64,000 nt of DNA from contig JAGQSC010000029.1 of assembly GCA_020439745.1 (NCBI GenBank), forward strand, positions 278,952-342,951, in the 5' to 3' direction. The translations under genes and the position numbers were made by a program. The first letter of the stretch is position 1, and every line of letters begins with the position of its first letter. This document shows, piece by piece, positions 7,136-17,227 of this stretch. The notes under the pieces are model-generated. The model did not search any database. It was given only the letters and a program-made list of their open reading frames with translations, and was not told the origin of the DNA. This stretch comes from Acidobacteriota bacterium. Lineage in GTDB: Bacteria > Acidobacteriota > Holophagae > Acanthopleuribacterales > Acanthopleuribacteraceae.

Positions 7136-9283
7136 TCACCCTGTTTTTGGCAACTCGTCAACCGCCAGGACGGCCTTTGGCAAAGAGGCCACAACCAACG
7201 TCAGATCGTCGTCCTGTTCCCCAGATGCAACAAATTCACGAACGTCAGCGAGAATGGCATCTCTCATACCTTCTGCAGATTGGGAAGCATGGGACACGAG
7301 CACTTGTCTCAGTCGATCCAAACCGTAGAGCTCACCTTGATTGGTCATTTCGTCTAGTCCATCTGTGTAGAGGATGACCTTGTCGTTGAGGTCCATATGG
7401 AATACGGATGGCTTTAAGATTTTGGCGAATACATGGTTCTTGGCTAATCCGATCGCCATTCCGGGAGGCAAGAGCTCTTGGCATTGCCCGTGAGCCACAT
7501 GAAGCGCTGGGCAATGGCCGGCTCTAACCAAGGTGCCTTGGTTTCTTTGGCCATCTAGAAGCAGGTACGCCGCTGAAATAAACACGTTGGCACTAAGCGC
7601 CGGATACAGAATTTCATTAATCGACAACATGAGTTGATGGGGGTTGTCCCAAAGATGTCTCAACGCGATCAGCACACCTTTGAGCTCAGCCATGTAAAAC
7701 GCTGCGGACGTACCTTTTCCTGAGACGTCCGCAATGAAGATCCCCACTTTGCCAGCGCCGACCTCCAAGACATCGTAGTAATCGCCACCCACTTGCTTTG
7801 CGGGAATACAAATCGCAGATATCTTGTCGCCGACGGCGGTTTCGTTCATGTCGGGAAGCAGGCTCATTTGGATATCACGCGCAATTCGCAATTCCTCCTC
7901 GTATTTCTCCTTTTCACGCACTTCAACCAATAGGTTTGAGATGTTGTCCGCCATGTCGTTGAAAGACTTGCTCATGGCACCGATCTGGTCTTTGCCCAGG
8001 TATGGGATACGGTGCGTTAGATTGCCTTGGGCCACCTGTTCATGGCCCACGGCGATGGTGGCCAGTGATCGGGTGATGTAACTTATGAGGTAGATCCCCA
8101 ATACAAACGCGAGCAGTAACGACAGGATGAGAAAGAGTGTAATGCCCAAAATCATGTATACCTGGATTTGTTTCTGATCGTTGCCAAGGAAGTTGCGTTC
8201 CTTTACGCGTCCGATACTGGCCAACAAAGACGATGGTGATATTTCGAAAGTCATATTAGCCGAATGCTGATAAACACCGGATTTCCAGTCCAGCGCGCGA
8301 AGTTCCCAGCTGCTGCGTAAAGGCCTGAAGAGCCATCTTACAAACCACGAACCGCGTTGTTGATCAGAACGGTAACTCCAGTAGCCGTCTTGTTGATCCA
8401 GTGCGATGTTGATGTCCATCGTGTCGCGAATATGTTGAATGAATTGTGTGTCCATGGGCACTGACGCGACGACCACAATGTTGCCATAACCATTGAAGGG
8501 CCGCACACCGAAATGTTGGATGAATAGCTGATCATCACGATCGACGATGGCAAGGTGTTCTGTTCCTTCAAACCATTCGGGAAAAATGGATTGATAGCGG
8601 TCTTCTGACAGCGTGAGGAATCCGTGTAACGCAGATTCCCCTTTGTCCTTCAATGTCTCGCAGTACATGCAGATCAGCGAGTTGGATGCATTCATGGATG
8701 AGATGAAGTAGACATCCACTGCCAAATCACTATAGGCGTGACGGGTCAGTTCGGTGGTTCGTGTCTCATCAATAATATTGGCGAGTTGGATCTCGACGTT
8801 AAAATTCGCGTCCCCCACCGAAAGCAAATCCGCGGTCTTTTCCTGAACGGCTGCTGAGTATTTTGCAAGGTCATTGGACATGAGAATGATTGTGTTTTCG
8901 ACGGTATTGGCGGACGTGATGCCGAACAACGCCCTTATCCCCAACACAAAAATAATCACCGTACAGCCAAGCGGGATGACAGCAAAAATCAAGTAACTCA
9001 ACATCAATTTGCGGTTGAGGTAGTACCTGGCCCATTGGCGTAAGGTCACCCCCAACAACACCGCAAAGAGGATCGCGAGGCAGATTGTCAAGGCGCCGTT
9101 CACGGTGATGTCGTATCGGACTTCCGGCACTTCACCCGCGTTGAGCTGTATGTACTGACGACTGAGAAATCCCTCAGTGTTGAACCCAAACACCGTACGT
9201 ACCAAAAAATAGAAGGTAAGGAGTGTGAGTCCTGGCGGCAAGAACCTGTTGGCGTAGCTCAGCCACGTGGCTTTCATGCTCAT
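7136..9283 (-). CDS. Membrane PP2C-type (RsbU/SpoIIE) phosphatase with HAMP domain
   Basis: 715 residues. Three N-terminal membrane helices (about 15-35, 62-80, 93-118), a long extracytoplasmic sensor region, another helix (about 375-400), a HAMP linker and a SpoIIE-type PP2C domain. The metal-binding acidic motifs are present: GGDYYDV, FIADVSGKGTSA, ILYTDGLDE and DDDLTLVV. Such enzymes dephosphorylate STAS anti-anti-sigma proteins; a STAS protein is encoded at 45543-45854, though a partnership is only inferred. The start ATG overlaps the upstream stop as ATGA, and a Ser/Thr kinase lies two genes upstream. Confidence 0.92.
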   Translation of the reverse strand: MSMKATWLSYANRFLPPGLTLLTFYFLVRTVFGFNTEGFLSRQYIQLNAGEVPEVRYDITVNGALTICLAILFAVLLGVTLRQWARYYLNRKLMLSYLIFAVIPLGCTVIIFVLGIRALFGITSANTVENTIILMSNDLAKYSAAVQEKTADLLSVGDANFNVEIQLANIIDETRTTELTRHAYSDLAVDVYFISSMNASNSLICMYCETLKDKGESALHGFLTLSEDRYQSIFPEWFEGTEHLAIVDRDDQLFIQHFGVRPFNGYGNIVVVASVPMDTQFIQHIRDTMDINIALDQQDGYWSYRSDQQRGSWFVRWLFRPLRSSWELRALDWKSGVYQHSANMTFEISPSSLLASIGRVKERNFLGNDQKQIQVYMILGITLFLILSLLLAFVLGIYLISYITRSLATIAVGHEQVAQGNLTHRIPYLGKDQIGAMSKSFNDMADNISNLLVEVREKEKYEEELRIARDIQMSLLPDMNETAVGDKISAICIPAKQVGGDYYDVLEVGAGKVGIFIADVSGKGTSAAFYMAELKGVLIALRHLWDNPHQLMLSINEILYPALSANVFISAAYLLLDGQRNQGTLVRAGHCPALHVAHGQCQELLPPGMAIGLAKNHVFAKILKPSVFHMDLNDKVILYTDGLDEMTNQGELYGLDRLRQVLVSHASQSAEGMRDAILADVREFVASGEQDDDLTLVVASLPKAVLAVDELPKTG

Positions 9284-10890
9284 TCCACGTACCCCAATGA
9301 ACGGAGCAATTCTAAATACTGCTTGTCCTCGGTGGGCGGGGCACCGGAAATGGTTCTAAGCCCATAGTCGACCGTATCGCTAGTGGCATCAAAGGCTCTT
9401 GAGGTATTTGGTTCCATGCGACGGTCAAGCGGCACGTGAAACAGATGAAGTAGTGTGGGTGCGACTTCCAGTTCGCCTTGAATAGGCGCAGAGCGCTTCA
9501 AAAACGAGGGACTGTGGAGGATCTTACATTCAATGGTTTCGTCGTTGACAAAGGAGCGGCCTGAAGTCAATACCACCAACACTGATGTTTCGGCCGGCAA
9601 CCGGGTCATGAGCTGCTGCATAAACCCTGCCCGCCATTTCATGACGCCATCCATGGAGGCTAGGTTGCCGGAAGTGGCTAAGATGTCGCTCAGAGGAAAA
9701 TAGGCAGCTGCCACCTTAAAATCCAGCGCAACACGAAGCAGCGTGTCCCAAACGGCGTATTCTCGCTGCACGATGGGTCCCACCGAAAGAGGCAGCGACT
9801 GGGCGAATTCGGACGCAGCTTGAACGTCAATAGGCACAGAGGTGAATGGATACTCCTGGTGATCTGCATCCCAACGTTCAGAAATAACGCCACCCTGTTT
9901 ACTTTCAGCTGGAAAGGTGTGCCAATAGCCCAATGCGAAGGTTGGCAAGCCTAGGCCATCGATGATCTCCCAGACATACTTAATATGACGTGTTGAGCGG
10001 GCAGTTGGTTTAGCAATTCCCGCCTTTTTTAAGAACCAAATGACTGGCCGTTGTGTTTGGTCCTGAGGGCTTAATGCCTGTTGCATCCATACCCATTGAT
10101 AATTGAGTAATGCAGCGTTATTGAACTGAATGCCCGTCCCGAGACGAGTCCAGAATTGGCTAATATCAGACTCCTGGACCGTGAATTGAGAGGACTGCCA
10201 ATCCGGAAGCAACGCGGTGTAGGCATCAAATTGAGCAAAAGGCACGTCAAACCCTAGGATTAAGGCAGGGGCTGCATTCCGATTTGGTTCCAAGTCCGCT
10301 CGCGTAGATGGAAGTAGCGTTTCCACGGTGATGACAAATCCAAACACCAGCGTCATCCATAACACGTGGGGTCGTTCTCTGGGGGGACGCCTGCCAAACC
10401 AGTACAACCTACTAATGGCCAGCAAATGCAGGCCACTCACAAATGTCCAGGAAAAAAGCGCCATGATCAAGAGCAGTATGAACTTGCTTGGCCCAGTCTG
10501 GATATGAATGTTTTGATGTAGCCAGAAGTCGATTAACACAAAAACCACCATTGCCACAGGGAAACGAACATAGTGGAGCACGCTTCCTTTTTGCATGAGC
10601 CCAACCAAAGAAGAAGAGGCCATGATGACGGCAAGCACAAGGTCAATCAATAAGGAGGCAATCGGAACCGCTGCAACATAAACCGCTGAAATAACCAGTT
10701 TGTCGGTACCTCTGGCAAGCGAGCTGAAACCGATTAAGAGAGCTGTGGCAAGTGCAAACAGGGAAGAGAAGACCGCAAGGTGTCTGGCATGTGCTCGCCA
10801 ACCGGGATTGGTCTTGCCCCAAAGCCAGTGACTCACTGGGCTCCGCAAGTACCCAAGTTGGCGAAGTTGCTCGCGGTAATCGGCCGACAT
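9280..10890 (-). CDS. Polytopic membrane protein with alkaline-phosphatase-like extracytoplasmic domain
   Basis: I place the start at ATG 10890, just after the kinase stop (TGAG-ATG). A longer frame opening at 11061 would overlap 170 bases of the kinase zinc ribbon and is unlikely. 536 residues: five or six membrane helices in the first 200, then a soluble domain of about 330 residues beginning APALILGFDVP. The end (LELLRSLGYVE) and MAPTLLHLF-like stretch (EVAPTLLHLFHVPLD) recall the sulfatase/alkaline phosphatase superfamily, which often ends in LGY. I do not see the usual metal-binding DxxR/T nucleophile or the DHG motif, so it may be inactive or very divergent. LRQLGYL also occurs near the N-terminus. 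Confidence 0.72.
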   Translation of the reverse strand: MSADYREQLRQLGYLRSPVSHWLWGKTNPGWRAHARHLAVFSSLFALATALLIGFSSLARGTDKLVISAVYVAAVPIASLLIDLVLAVIMASSSLVGLMQKGSVLHYVRFPVAMVVFVLIDFWLHQNIHIQTGPSKFILLLIMALFSWTFVSGLHLLAISRLYWFGRRPPRERPHVLWMTLVFGFVITVETLLPSTRADLEPNRNAAPALILGFDVPFAQFDAYTALLPDWQSSQFTVQESDISQFWTRLGTGIQFNNAALLNYQWVWMQQALSPQDQTQRPVIWFLKKAGIAKPTARSTRHIKYVWEIIDGLGLPTFALGYWHTFPAESKQGGVISERWDADHQEYPFTSVPIDVQAASEFAQSLPLSVGPIVQREYAVWDTLLRVALDFKVAAAYFPLSDILATSGNLASMDGVMKWRAGFMQQLMTRLPAETSVLVVLTSGRSFVNDETIECKILHSPSFLKRSAPIQGELEVAPTLLHLFHVPLDRRMEPNTSRAFDATSDTVDYGLRTISGAPPTEDKQYLELLRSLGYVE

Positions 10891-10891
10891 C

Positions 10892-11890
10892 TCAATGTTG
10901 TGCGACGTTGCAATGAGGGCAGGCTTGCGTGCGTTTGGAAATGGGTCGCCCGCAGTTCCAACAGAACAATCCGCCCAGTTCTTTTGTAGCGCGACGAGGC
11001 TGAGCTTTCGGAGCAGCCAATTCCATGCTTCCCAGTGATTTGATTTCTCCTGTTTGAACATCTACTTCCAGACGTCCAGACGAGCCGTCATTGGGTGACG
11101 CCATTTGTTCCAGATGCGATTTGAGTTCATGCGCCGACTGATACCTTGCTTTGATGTTGGGGTTCATGGCTTTGAGGATCAACTGGCTTAGTGGTAGAGG
11201 AATTTTTGGGTTGTGATGGTGGGGAGGCTTAACGTTTCCCTCACGAGCCAGTTGAGCCATTCTTTGTGGACTGGGGTCAAAAAAGGGTAGCCGACCCGTC
11301 AAGCTCTCATACATCAGCACGCCCATGGAATAGAGGTCGGATTGCCAGACGGCACGCCCGGAGAAGTGCTCAGGAGCCATGTACGGTGGAGATCCGATGC
11401 GTGTGGAAGCATATTGGTCATCGCTGAGAAACCGAGATGTGCCGAAATCGGTGACCTTGACTCGCATATTTTGATCGACCAAGACATTTGCCGGGCGGAT
11501 GTCCCTGTGAATGACACGCATCCGGTGGGCATATGCCAAGGCATCGCAAATATCAATGAACCACGACAAAGCCAACTTGATCTCAACTTGTTTGTGCGTT
11601 CTCAGGTGTTGCTCGAGAGAAATGCCGTCAACGTACTCCATGACGATATAGAAGATGTCATTTGTTTTTTCGGCGGTAATCACCGTGACGATGTTGGGGT
11701 GATTCAAAGCGGCCAGAAGCCGGGGCTCTTTGAGAAGTTTCTCAACGTCTTCGCCTTGTTTGTGGGGAATCTTGATGGCGACTTTTTTATCAATCCAGGT
11801 GTCGGTGGCCAGATAAACTGCGCCAAACCCTCCGCTTCCTATGGAGTCGACGACTTTGTACTTCCCGATTTGTTGACCCTTGAAGAGCAT
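10892..11890 (-). CDS. Ser/Thr protein kinase with C-terminal zinc ribbon
   Basis: 332-residue soluble Hanks-type kinase. Glycine loop IGSGGFGAV (17-25), ATP lysine in VAIK (Lys40), catalytic HRDIRPANV (Asp130, Asn135), DFG at 148-150 and APE in MAPEHF. The residue after HRDI, normally Lys, is Arg132. A zinc ribbon with two CxxC pairs (CWNC, CPHC) ends the protein; there is no transmembrane helix or PASTA domain. First gene of an operon continuing with the phosphatase-like protein, the RsbU-type phosphatase, hslO and the ABC importer. Its promoter must lie in the 83 bases before 11973. Confidence 0.93.
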   Translation of the reverse strand: MLFKGQQIGKYKVVDSIGSGGFGAVYLATDTWIDKKVAIKIPHKQGEDVEKLLKEPRLLAALNHPNIVTVITAEKTNDIFYIVMEYVDGISLEQHLRTHKQVEIKLALSWFIDICDALAYAHRMRVIHRDIRPANVLVDQNMRVKVTDFGTSRFLSDDQYASTRIGSPPYMAPEHFSGRAVWQSDLYSMGVLMYESLTGRLPFFDPSPQRMAQLAREGNVKPPHHHNPKIPLPLSQLILKAMNPNIKARYQSAHELKSHLEQMASPNDGSSGRLEVDVQTGEIKSLGSMELAAPKAQPRRATKELGGLFCWNCGRPISKRTQACPHCNVAQH

Positions 11891-11973
11891 GATTCCGCCG
11901 CTTCGAATAAGGGGTTCATCATAACATAGCGAATGGGCTCGGTCGGTTTGCTTTATCCTTGTAAATAAGCCTG

Positions 11974-12636
11974 TTAAACCCTGTATTGCGCGACCCGATC
12001 AGACCAGGCTTGGGGGTCTTCTTGCCATTGCGTCATCGTTTCCCTTTGGTCCGGCGTGATCTTGTTCTGTGACTCTAAGAGTTGGATCAAATCGATGAGG
12101 CGACATAGTGAGTGGCGGGCAATCCGACAACTTGAGAAGGCACGATCAGCCTGCTTGAGGCCATATTCAAAAACTGCGGCGATCCCAAGCACATCCCCTT
12201 TGGCTTGTTGAAGTGCTTGAGCGGCCTGGATCGAGCTTCCGCCCGTGGAGATGAGATCCTCAATGAGCACGACGCGTTGGCCCGGTTCAAGGCGCCCCTC
12301 GATCTGGTTTTGACGCCCATGAGCTTTTGAGTTACTACGGACGTACACCATGGGCAAGAAAAGCGCCTGAGCTACCCAAGCCGCATGGGGAATACCTGCT
12401 GTGGCGGTGCCTGCGATCACGTGCGGCTCCCAATCATGCTCTGATATCAGTTGAATCAGACCCGAAGCGACCTGCTCTCGTCCTGCGACGTCACTGATGA
12501 TCATGCGGTTGTCGCAATAGATAGGCGACCAAAGGCCGCTGGCCCAGCGAAATGGATCATCCGGTCGAATCGATACGGCACCTAGGTCAAGTAGTAACTG
12601 GGCGATTTGTTGGCTGCGTGACTTCATGGGCGACAT
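11974..12636 (-). CDS. pyrE: Orotate phosphoribosyltransferase
   Basis: Converts orotate and PRPP to orotidine 5'-phosphate in pyrimidine synthesis. The PRPP motif VVLIEDLISTGGSS and the ASGLWSPIYCDNR substrate segment are intact, and 220 residues is the normal size. Start ATG 12636, or ATG 12627 three codons later. It is separated from groL by a terminator, so it has its own promoter within the short gap or is reached by readthrough. Confidence 0.94.
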   Translation of the reverse strand: MSPMKSRSQQIAQLLLDLGAVSIRPDDPFRWASGLWSPIYCDNRMIISDVAGREQVASGLIQLISEHDWEPHVIAGTATAGIPHAAWVAQALFLPMVYVRSNSKAHGRQNQIEGRLEPGQRVVLIEDLISTGGSSIQAAQALQQAKGDVLGIAAVFEYGLKQADRAFSSCRIARHSLCRLIDLIQLLESQNKITPDQRETMTQWQEDPQAWSDRVAQYRV

Positions 12637-12641
12637 CCTAG

Positions 12642-12676
12642 CATCTAAAAGAAAAGGGACCCAAGCGGGTCCCTTT
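12642..12676 (-). terminator. Rho-independent terminator of groS-groL
   Basis: Perfect 10-base inverted repeat AAAGGGACCC (12653-12662) and GGGTCCCTTT (12667-12676) around AAGC. On the minus strand it is followed by TTTTCTTTT. It lies 25 bases beyond the groL stop. Confidence 0.9.
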
Positions 12677-12700
12677 ATCGAGTCTTTGCCTGGGCAGGCT

Positions 12701-14377
<1,677 letters not shown>

Positions 14378-14668
14378 TTACTGTTCAACAACAGCCAGGA
14401 CTTCGTCTTCGCGGACAATGATGTGTTCTACATCGTTGATTTTGACTTCGGTGCCTGCGTACTTGCCCAGCAGAATGGTGTCACCCACCTTGACGGTCAA
14501 GGGAGAAACTTCGCCATTCTCTTGGCGTTTGCCGGAACCCACTGCAATCACTTCGGCCTCTAGGGGCTTTTCTTTTGCGGTATCCGGAATGATGATGCCT
14601 CCACGCATTTCTTCTTTGGCGTCAATGCGCTTTACGAGGATTCGGTCATAAAGGGGTTTGATTTTCAT
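14378..14668 (-). CDS. groS: GroES co-chaperonin, 10 kDa
   Basis: 96 residues, normal size. Begins [14 protein letters not shown] and contains the mobile-loop region ([17 protein letters not shown]) and the [24 protein letters not shown] end. Caps the GroEL ring. First gene of the heat-shock operon. Confidence 0.98.
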   Translation of the reverse strand: MKIKPLYDRILVKRIDAKEEMRGGIIIPDTAKEKPLEAEVIAVGSGKRQENGEVSPLTVKVGDTILLGKYAGTEVKINDVEHIIVREDEVLAVVEQ

Positions 14669-14710
14669 AGTGCGACCACTCCTGTTAAAGTTGGCGGACC
14701 CAGACGTTGT

Positions 14711-14737
14711 CTGGCGCTCTTGGTGTCCGAGTGCTAA
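14711..14737 (-). promoter_or_regulatory. CIRCE-type operator (HrcA site), one half degenerate
   Basis: Read on the minus strand: TTAGCACTC, nine bases, then GAGCGCCAG. The first half is a perfect CIRCE half-site. The second matches GAGTGCTAA at six of nine positions with the exact nine-base spacer. It starts right at the -10 box of the groS promoter, the standard position for HrcA repression. hrcA is not in this window. Confidence 0.8.
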
Positions 14738-14765
14738 TTGTAGGAGTTCAGGGAGGCACTGTCAA
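14737..14765 (-). promoter_or_regulatory. Sigma-70 type promoter of groS-groL
   Basis: Minus strand TTGACA (14765-14760), 17-base spacer, TACAAT (14742-14737). A near-consensus housekeeping promoter; its -10 abuts the CIRCE element, so control is most likely by repressor release on heat shock and not by a heat-shock sigma factor. Confidence 0.88.
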
Positions 14766-14883
14766 GAAAAAAAGAAGCAGCCAGAACGCGCAGTTAACTC
14801 TATTAAAACATGGTATTTAAATAAGAAAGAATGAAAAACATGCGGATGATCATTAAACTAATGTGAGTGCATCGCGCTCATAT

Positions 14884-15162
14884 TCATGCGGTTGCGGCTA
14901 ATGGCAGGTCACCAAATAGCCACGAGCCACGGTGACGATTGGTGTATTCGAGAAGGGTCTGGACTTCATGTTCGAGGTCTTCCCAAAGGTGGTACGCATC
15001 GGGAGTCTTTGACAGACTCGTTTGGATTCTATCTGCGTGAGCCACGAAGGCGTGGAAGCGCTTTCGGAACTGCGGTACAGTGTCCATCAGGTGGCTGATC
15101 ACAGGTGCGGAATAGCCCTGCAGCAAGAGATCAGTACTTAGTCGCGTCAATGGGTGGTTCAT
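14884..15162 (-). CDS. Small protein of unknown function
   Basis: 92 residues from ATG 15162, which follows GGAGGT by five bases; an upstream in-frame opening at 15189 lacks a site. Mostly helical, soluble, rich in His and Leu, with no cysteines. I do not recognise the family. It is divergent from the HU-like gene, the two starts being 66 bases apart, so they may share a control region. Confidence 0.65.
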   Translation of the reverse strand: MNHPLTRLSTDLLLQGYSAPVISHLMDTVPQFRKRFHAFVAHADRIQTSLSKTPDAYHLWEDLEHEVQTLLEYTNRHRGSWLFGDLPLAATA

Positions 15163-15228
15163 GGTTACCTCCAGCTTCTTAGTCCACATTGTCGGCTGTT
15201 TGATGGACAGCCTGTGTCGGAAGGCGAC

Positions 15229-15495
15229 ATGAATCGGACGGACTTGGTTCGGGCTTTATTGGCTCGAACGGATCTAACGGTGGCCGAGGCGGAGTGGTTG
15301 GTGTGTCTGTTTTTTGATGAGCTGGCCCGCGGAATTGCCCAGTATGGCCACGTGGAGATTCGCGGGTTTGGTGTGTTTCGCGTGAATTCACGACAGCAGG
15401 CTGGGTTCATCAATCCTAAGAATGGCCAGTATTACCCCGCACAAACCGTCAAAACCATCAAGTTTTATCCGTCATCGTCGGTCGATGTGGATTGA
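15229..15495 (+). CDS. HU/IHF-family DNA-binding protein
   Basis: 88 residues from ATG 15229, with GGAAGG upstream; a longer in-frame opening at 15154 is not needed. The HU fold is clear: MNRTDLVRALLAR, then VEIRGFGVFRVNSR and the beta-arm with NP (INPKNGQYYPAQTV), whose proline intercalates into DNA in HU/IHF. The arm is less basic than usual (RQQAGFINPKNG against the RxxRxGRNPxTG pattern), and the body is acidic around residues 18-35. That suggests weaker or more specific binding than bulk HU. Overlaps the 3' end of rsmI. Confidence 0.87.
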   Translation: MNRTDLVRALLARTDLTVAEAEWLVCLFFDELARGIAQYGHVEIRGFGVFRVNSRQQAGFINPKNGQYYPAQTVKTIKFYPSSSVDVD

Positions 15496-16289
15496 ATAAT
15501 ACGTGCAATTTCCCGTTTTGTGAGACGATGTTCGCTTGCCAATTGACGCAGTGCTTGGCTGTGGCGCATGCCCGCTTCGCGCAGTTGCGCGTAGGAAGAC
15601 GGGATATCCGGTTCATTTAGCTGTTGCTCGAGGGCTCCTAGGACGAGGACAATTTCGCCACGCCAAGGATCCGTTCGGGCTGCGATCTCTAAGGCAGACC
15701 CTCTGATGACTTCCTGGTGAAGTTTGGTGAGTTCACGGCACACGGCGATGGGTGTTTCGCCTGCAAAACGTGCCAGATGGGCCAGCGTGGTCGAAAGGCG
15801 GTGGGGTGACTCATAAGCAATTGCTGTCATCGGCCATCTCGTAAGGTTTTGCAGGAGTTGTGTGCGCCCCGATTGCGTTCGTGGAATGAATCCCACAAAC
15901 ATGTGTGGGACGGGGGGTAGACCGCTGAGCAAAAGTGCCGTCACACCCGCGCTGGGGCCCGGTAGAACATCCACCTCAAGATCGTGCTGATGTGCCAATT
16001 GGACGAGCTCAAAACCGGGATCGGATATGCCTGGCATACCCGCATCTGAAACGTATACGACAGTGCCTGCTCCCATGAGTAGCTCGGTGACTGCGGCAAA
16101 ATCGCGCTCACTCGAATGCGCATGAAACGAACGTAAAGGACGGCTGATGCCGAGGTGGTTGAGGAGTTTGCGTGTATGTCGGGTGTCTTCAGCCAAAATG
16201 TGTGAGGCCGATTCTAGGGCGTCACGCAAGCGGACACTAATGTCGCCCAGATTGCCGATGGGGGTGGCTGCCAGAATGAGTTGAGCCAT
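15465..16289 (-). CDS. rsmI: 16S rRNA (cytidine1402-2'-O)-methyltransferase
   Basis: 274 residues from ATG 16289, which overlaps the upstream stop as ATGA. Tetrapyrrole-methylase fold with the RsmI motifs ATPIGNLGD, EDTRHTRKLLNHL, VSDAGMPGISDPG and GPSAGVTALLLSGLP. The C-terminal domain SQALRQLASEHRLTKREIAR is also present. Modifies the ribosomal decoding centre using S-adenosylmethionine. Confidence 0.95.
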   Translation of the reverse strand: MAQLILAATPIGNLGDISVRLRDALESASHILAEDTRHTRKLLNHLGISRPLRSFHAHSSERDFAAVTELLMGAGTVVYVSDAGMPGISDPGFELVQLAHQHDLEVDVLPGPSAGVTALLLSGLPPVPHMFVGFIPRTQSGRTQLLQNLTRWPMTAIAYESPHRLSTTLAHLARFAGETPIAVCRELTKLHQEVIRGSALEIAARTDPWRGEIVLVLGALEQQLNEPDIPSSYAQLREAGMRHSQALRQLASEHRLTKREIARIIQSTSTDDDG

Positions 16290-17188
16290 CAGGTAGATCC
16301 CCAATTCAGACAGCGTTCAGCAAGTGAGGGAGGGAGCTGTTCCTGCCAAATGGGTGGAGGGGGAATGCGAATCGATGTTTCGGGCAACTTCCCATAAGCA
16401 GGCCATGAGAGCTCACCGCAATGTAGCTTCATGCCGTATGCCGCAACGACACCGTAAAGATGGTCGCCGACCAGCGGACATTCAATGGCTTGGCAGTGAA
16501 CGCGGATTTGATGGGTCCGCCCGGTAACGGGCTGCGCTTCAACCAACAGCAGACCATGCTCTTCTCCGAGGTACGTGATGATGGTTTTCGCTTTCTTACC
16601 CTGAGGCGACGTAACGTGAATGGTCGGTTTACCCTTCTCGCGTAAGGGCGCAATAGGCATCTCCACCGTGGTTTGATGATCGTTGAATGGCCAGGGACCA
16701 CGAACTAAGGCCAAATAACGCTTGATCACGCGCTTCTCGGAAAAAAGTTCGGCGACATCTGAGTTGAGCGACGCGTCTGTTGTAAAGCATATGAGACCCG
16801 AAGTGTCTTGGTCGAGTCGGTGGTGCAACCCCACGTAGCCACCCAGATGGCGCTTGAGAAGTTCGTAAAGACAGTTGTCATCGCGATCACGACTACCCTG
16901 CGTAGGCATGCCAGATGGCTTGTTCACCACAACTATCCCGGACCCGTTGTGGACGATGGCTTTGGGATCAAGGACCATGTCTCGTTTGACAATTGGAGCA
17001 TGGTAGTACACTTCAACCGATACGCCAGGCCTCAATGGCGTATCTGCTTGCTTGTGGCGTTTACCCTTGAGGTAGGCGCCGCCTATCTGAATCAGCGTTG
17101 TGACATCTGCCTTTGGTAGCTGCGACATGTCTGCGATGGCATCCAAAAACGTTTGGTTCTTGCGAGTGACCGACTGTTTGTAAATCAA
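16289..17188 (-). CDS. RluA-family pseudouridine synthase
   Basis: 299 residues. The catalytic motif HHRLDQDTSG supplies the active-site Asp, and VTGRTHQIRVHCQ and VVNKPSGMPTQ are family hallmarks. A degenerate S4-like N-terminal part (about 15-65) may bind RNA. Probably modifies 23S rRNA or tRNA uridines; the exact site cannot be told. Coupled to rsmI by ATGA, giving an RNA-modification operon. Confidence 0.92.
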   Translation of the reverse strand: MIYKQSVTRKNQTFLDAIADMSQLPKADVTTLIQIGGAYLKGKRHKQADTPLRPGVSVEVYYHAPIVKRDMVLDPKAIVHNGSGIVVVNKPSGMPTQGSRDRDDNCLYELLKRHLGGYVGLHHRLDQDTSGLICFTTDASLNSDVAELFSEKRVIKRYLALVRGPWPFNDHQTTVEMPIAPLREKGKPTIHVTSPQGKKAKTIITYLGEEHGLLLVEAQPVTGRTHQIRVHCQAIECPLVGDHLYGVVAAYGMKLHCGELSWPAYGKLPETSIRIPPPPIWQEQLPPSLAERCLNWGST

Positions 17189-17227
17189 AGAACTTTTCCC
17201 TCTCGCCAGTAGTGTACACTAGCGCTC

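Noticed and set aside
10891..11061. Longer start for the membrane phosphatase-like gene at ATG 11061
   Set aside because: It would overlap 170 bases of the kinase, including its zinc-ribbon CxxC pairs. ATG 10890 directly follows the kinase stop.
11342..11929. 195-codon open frame on the plus strand
   Set aside because: Antisense to the kinase domain, whose motifs are complete on the minus strand.
15163..15189. Earlier start for the 92-residue protein
   Set aside because: No site before it; GGAGGT five bases before ATG 15162 decides the start.
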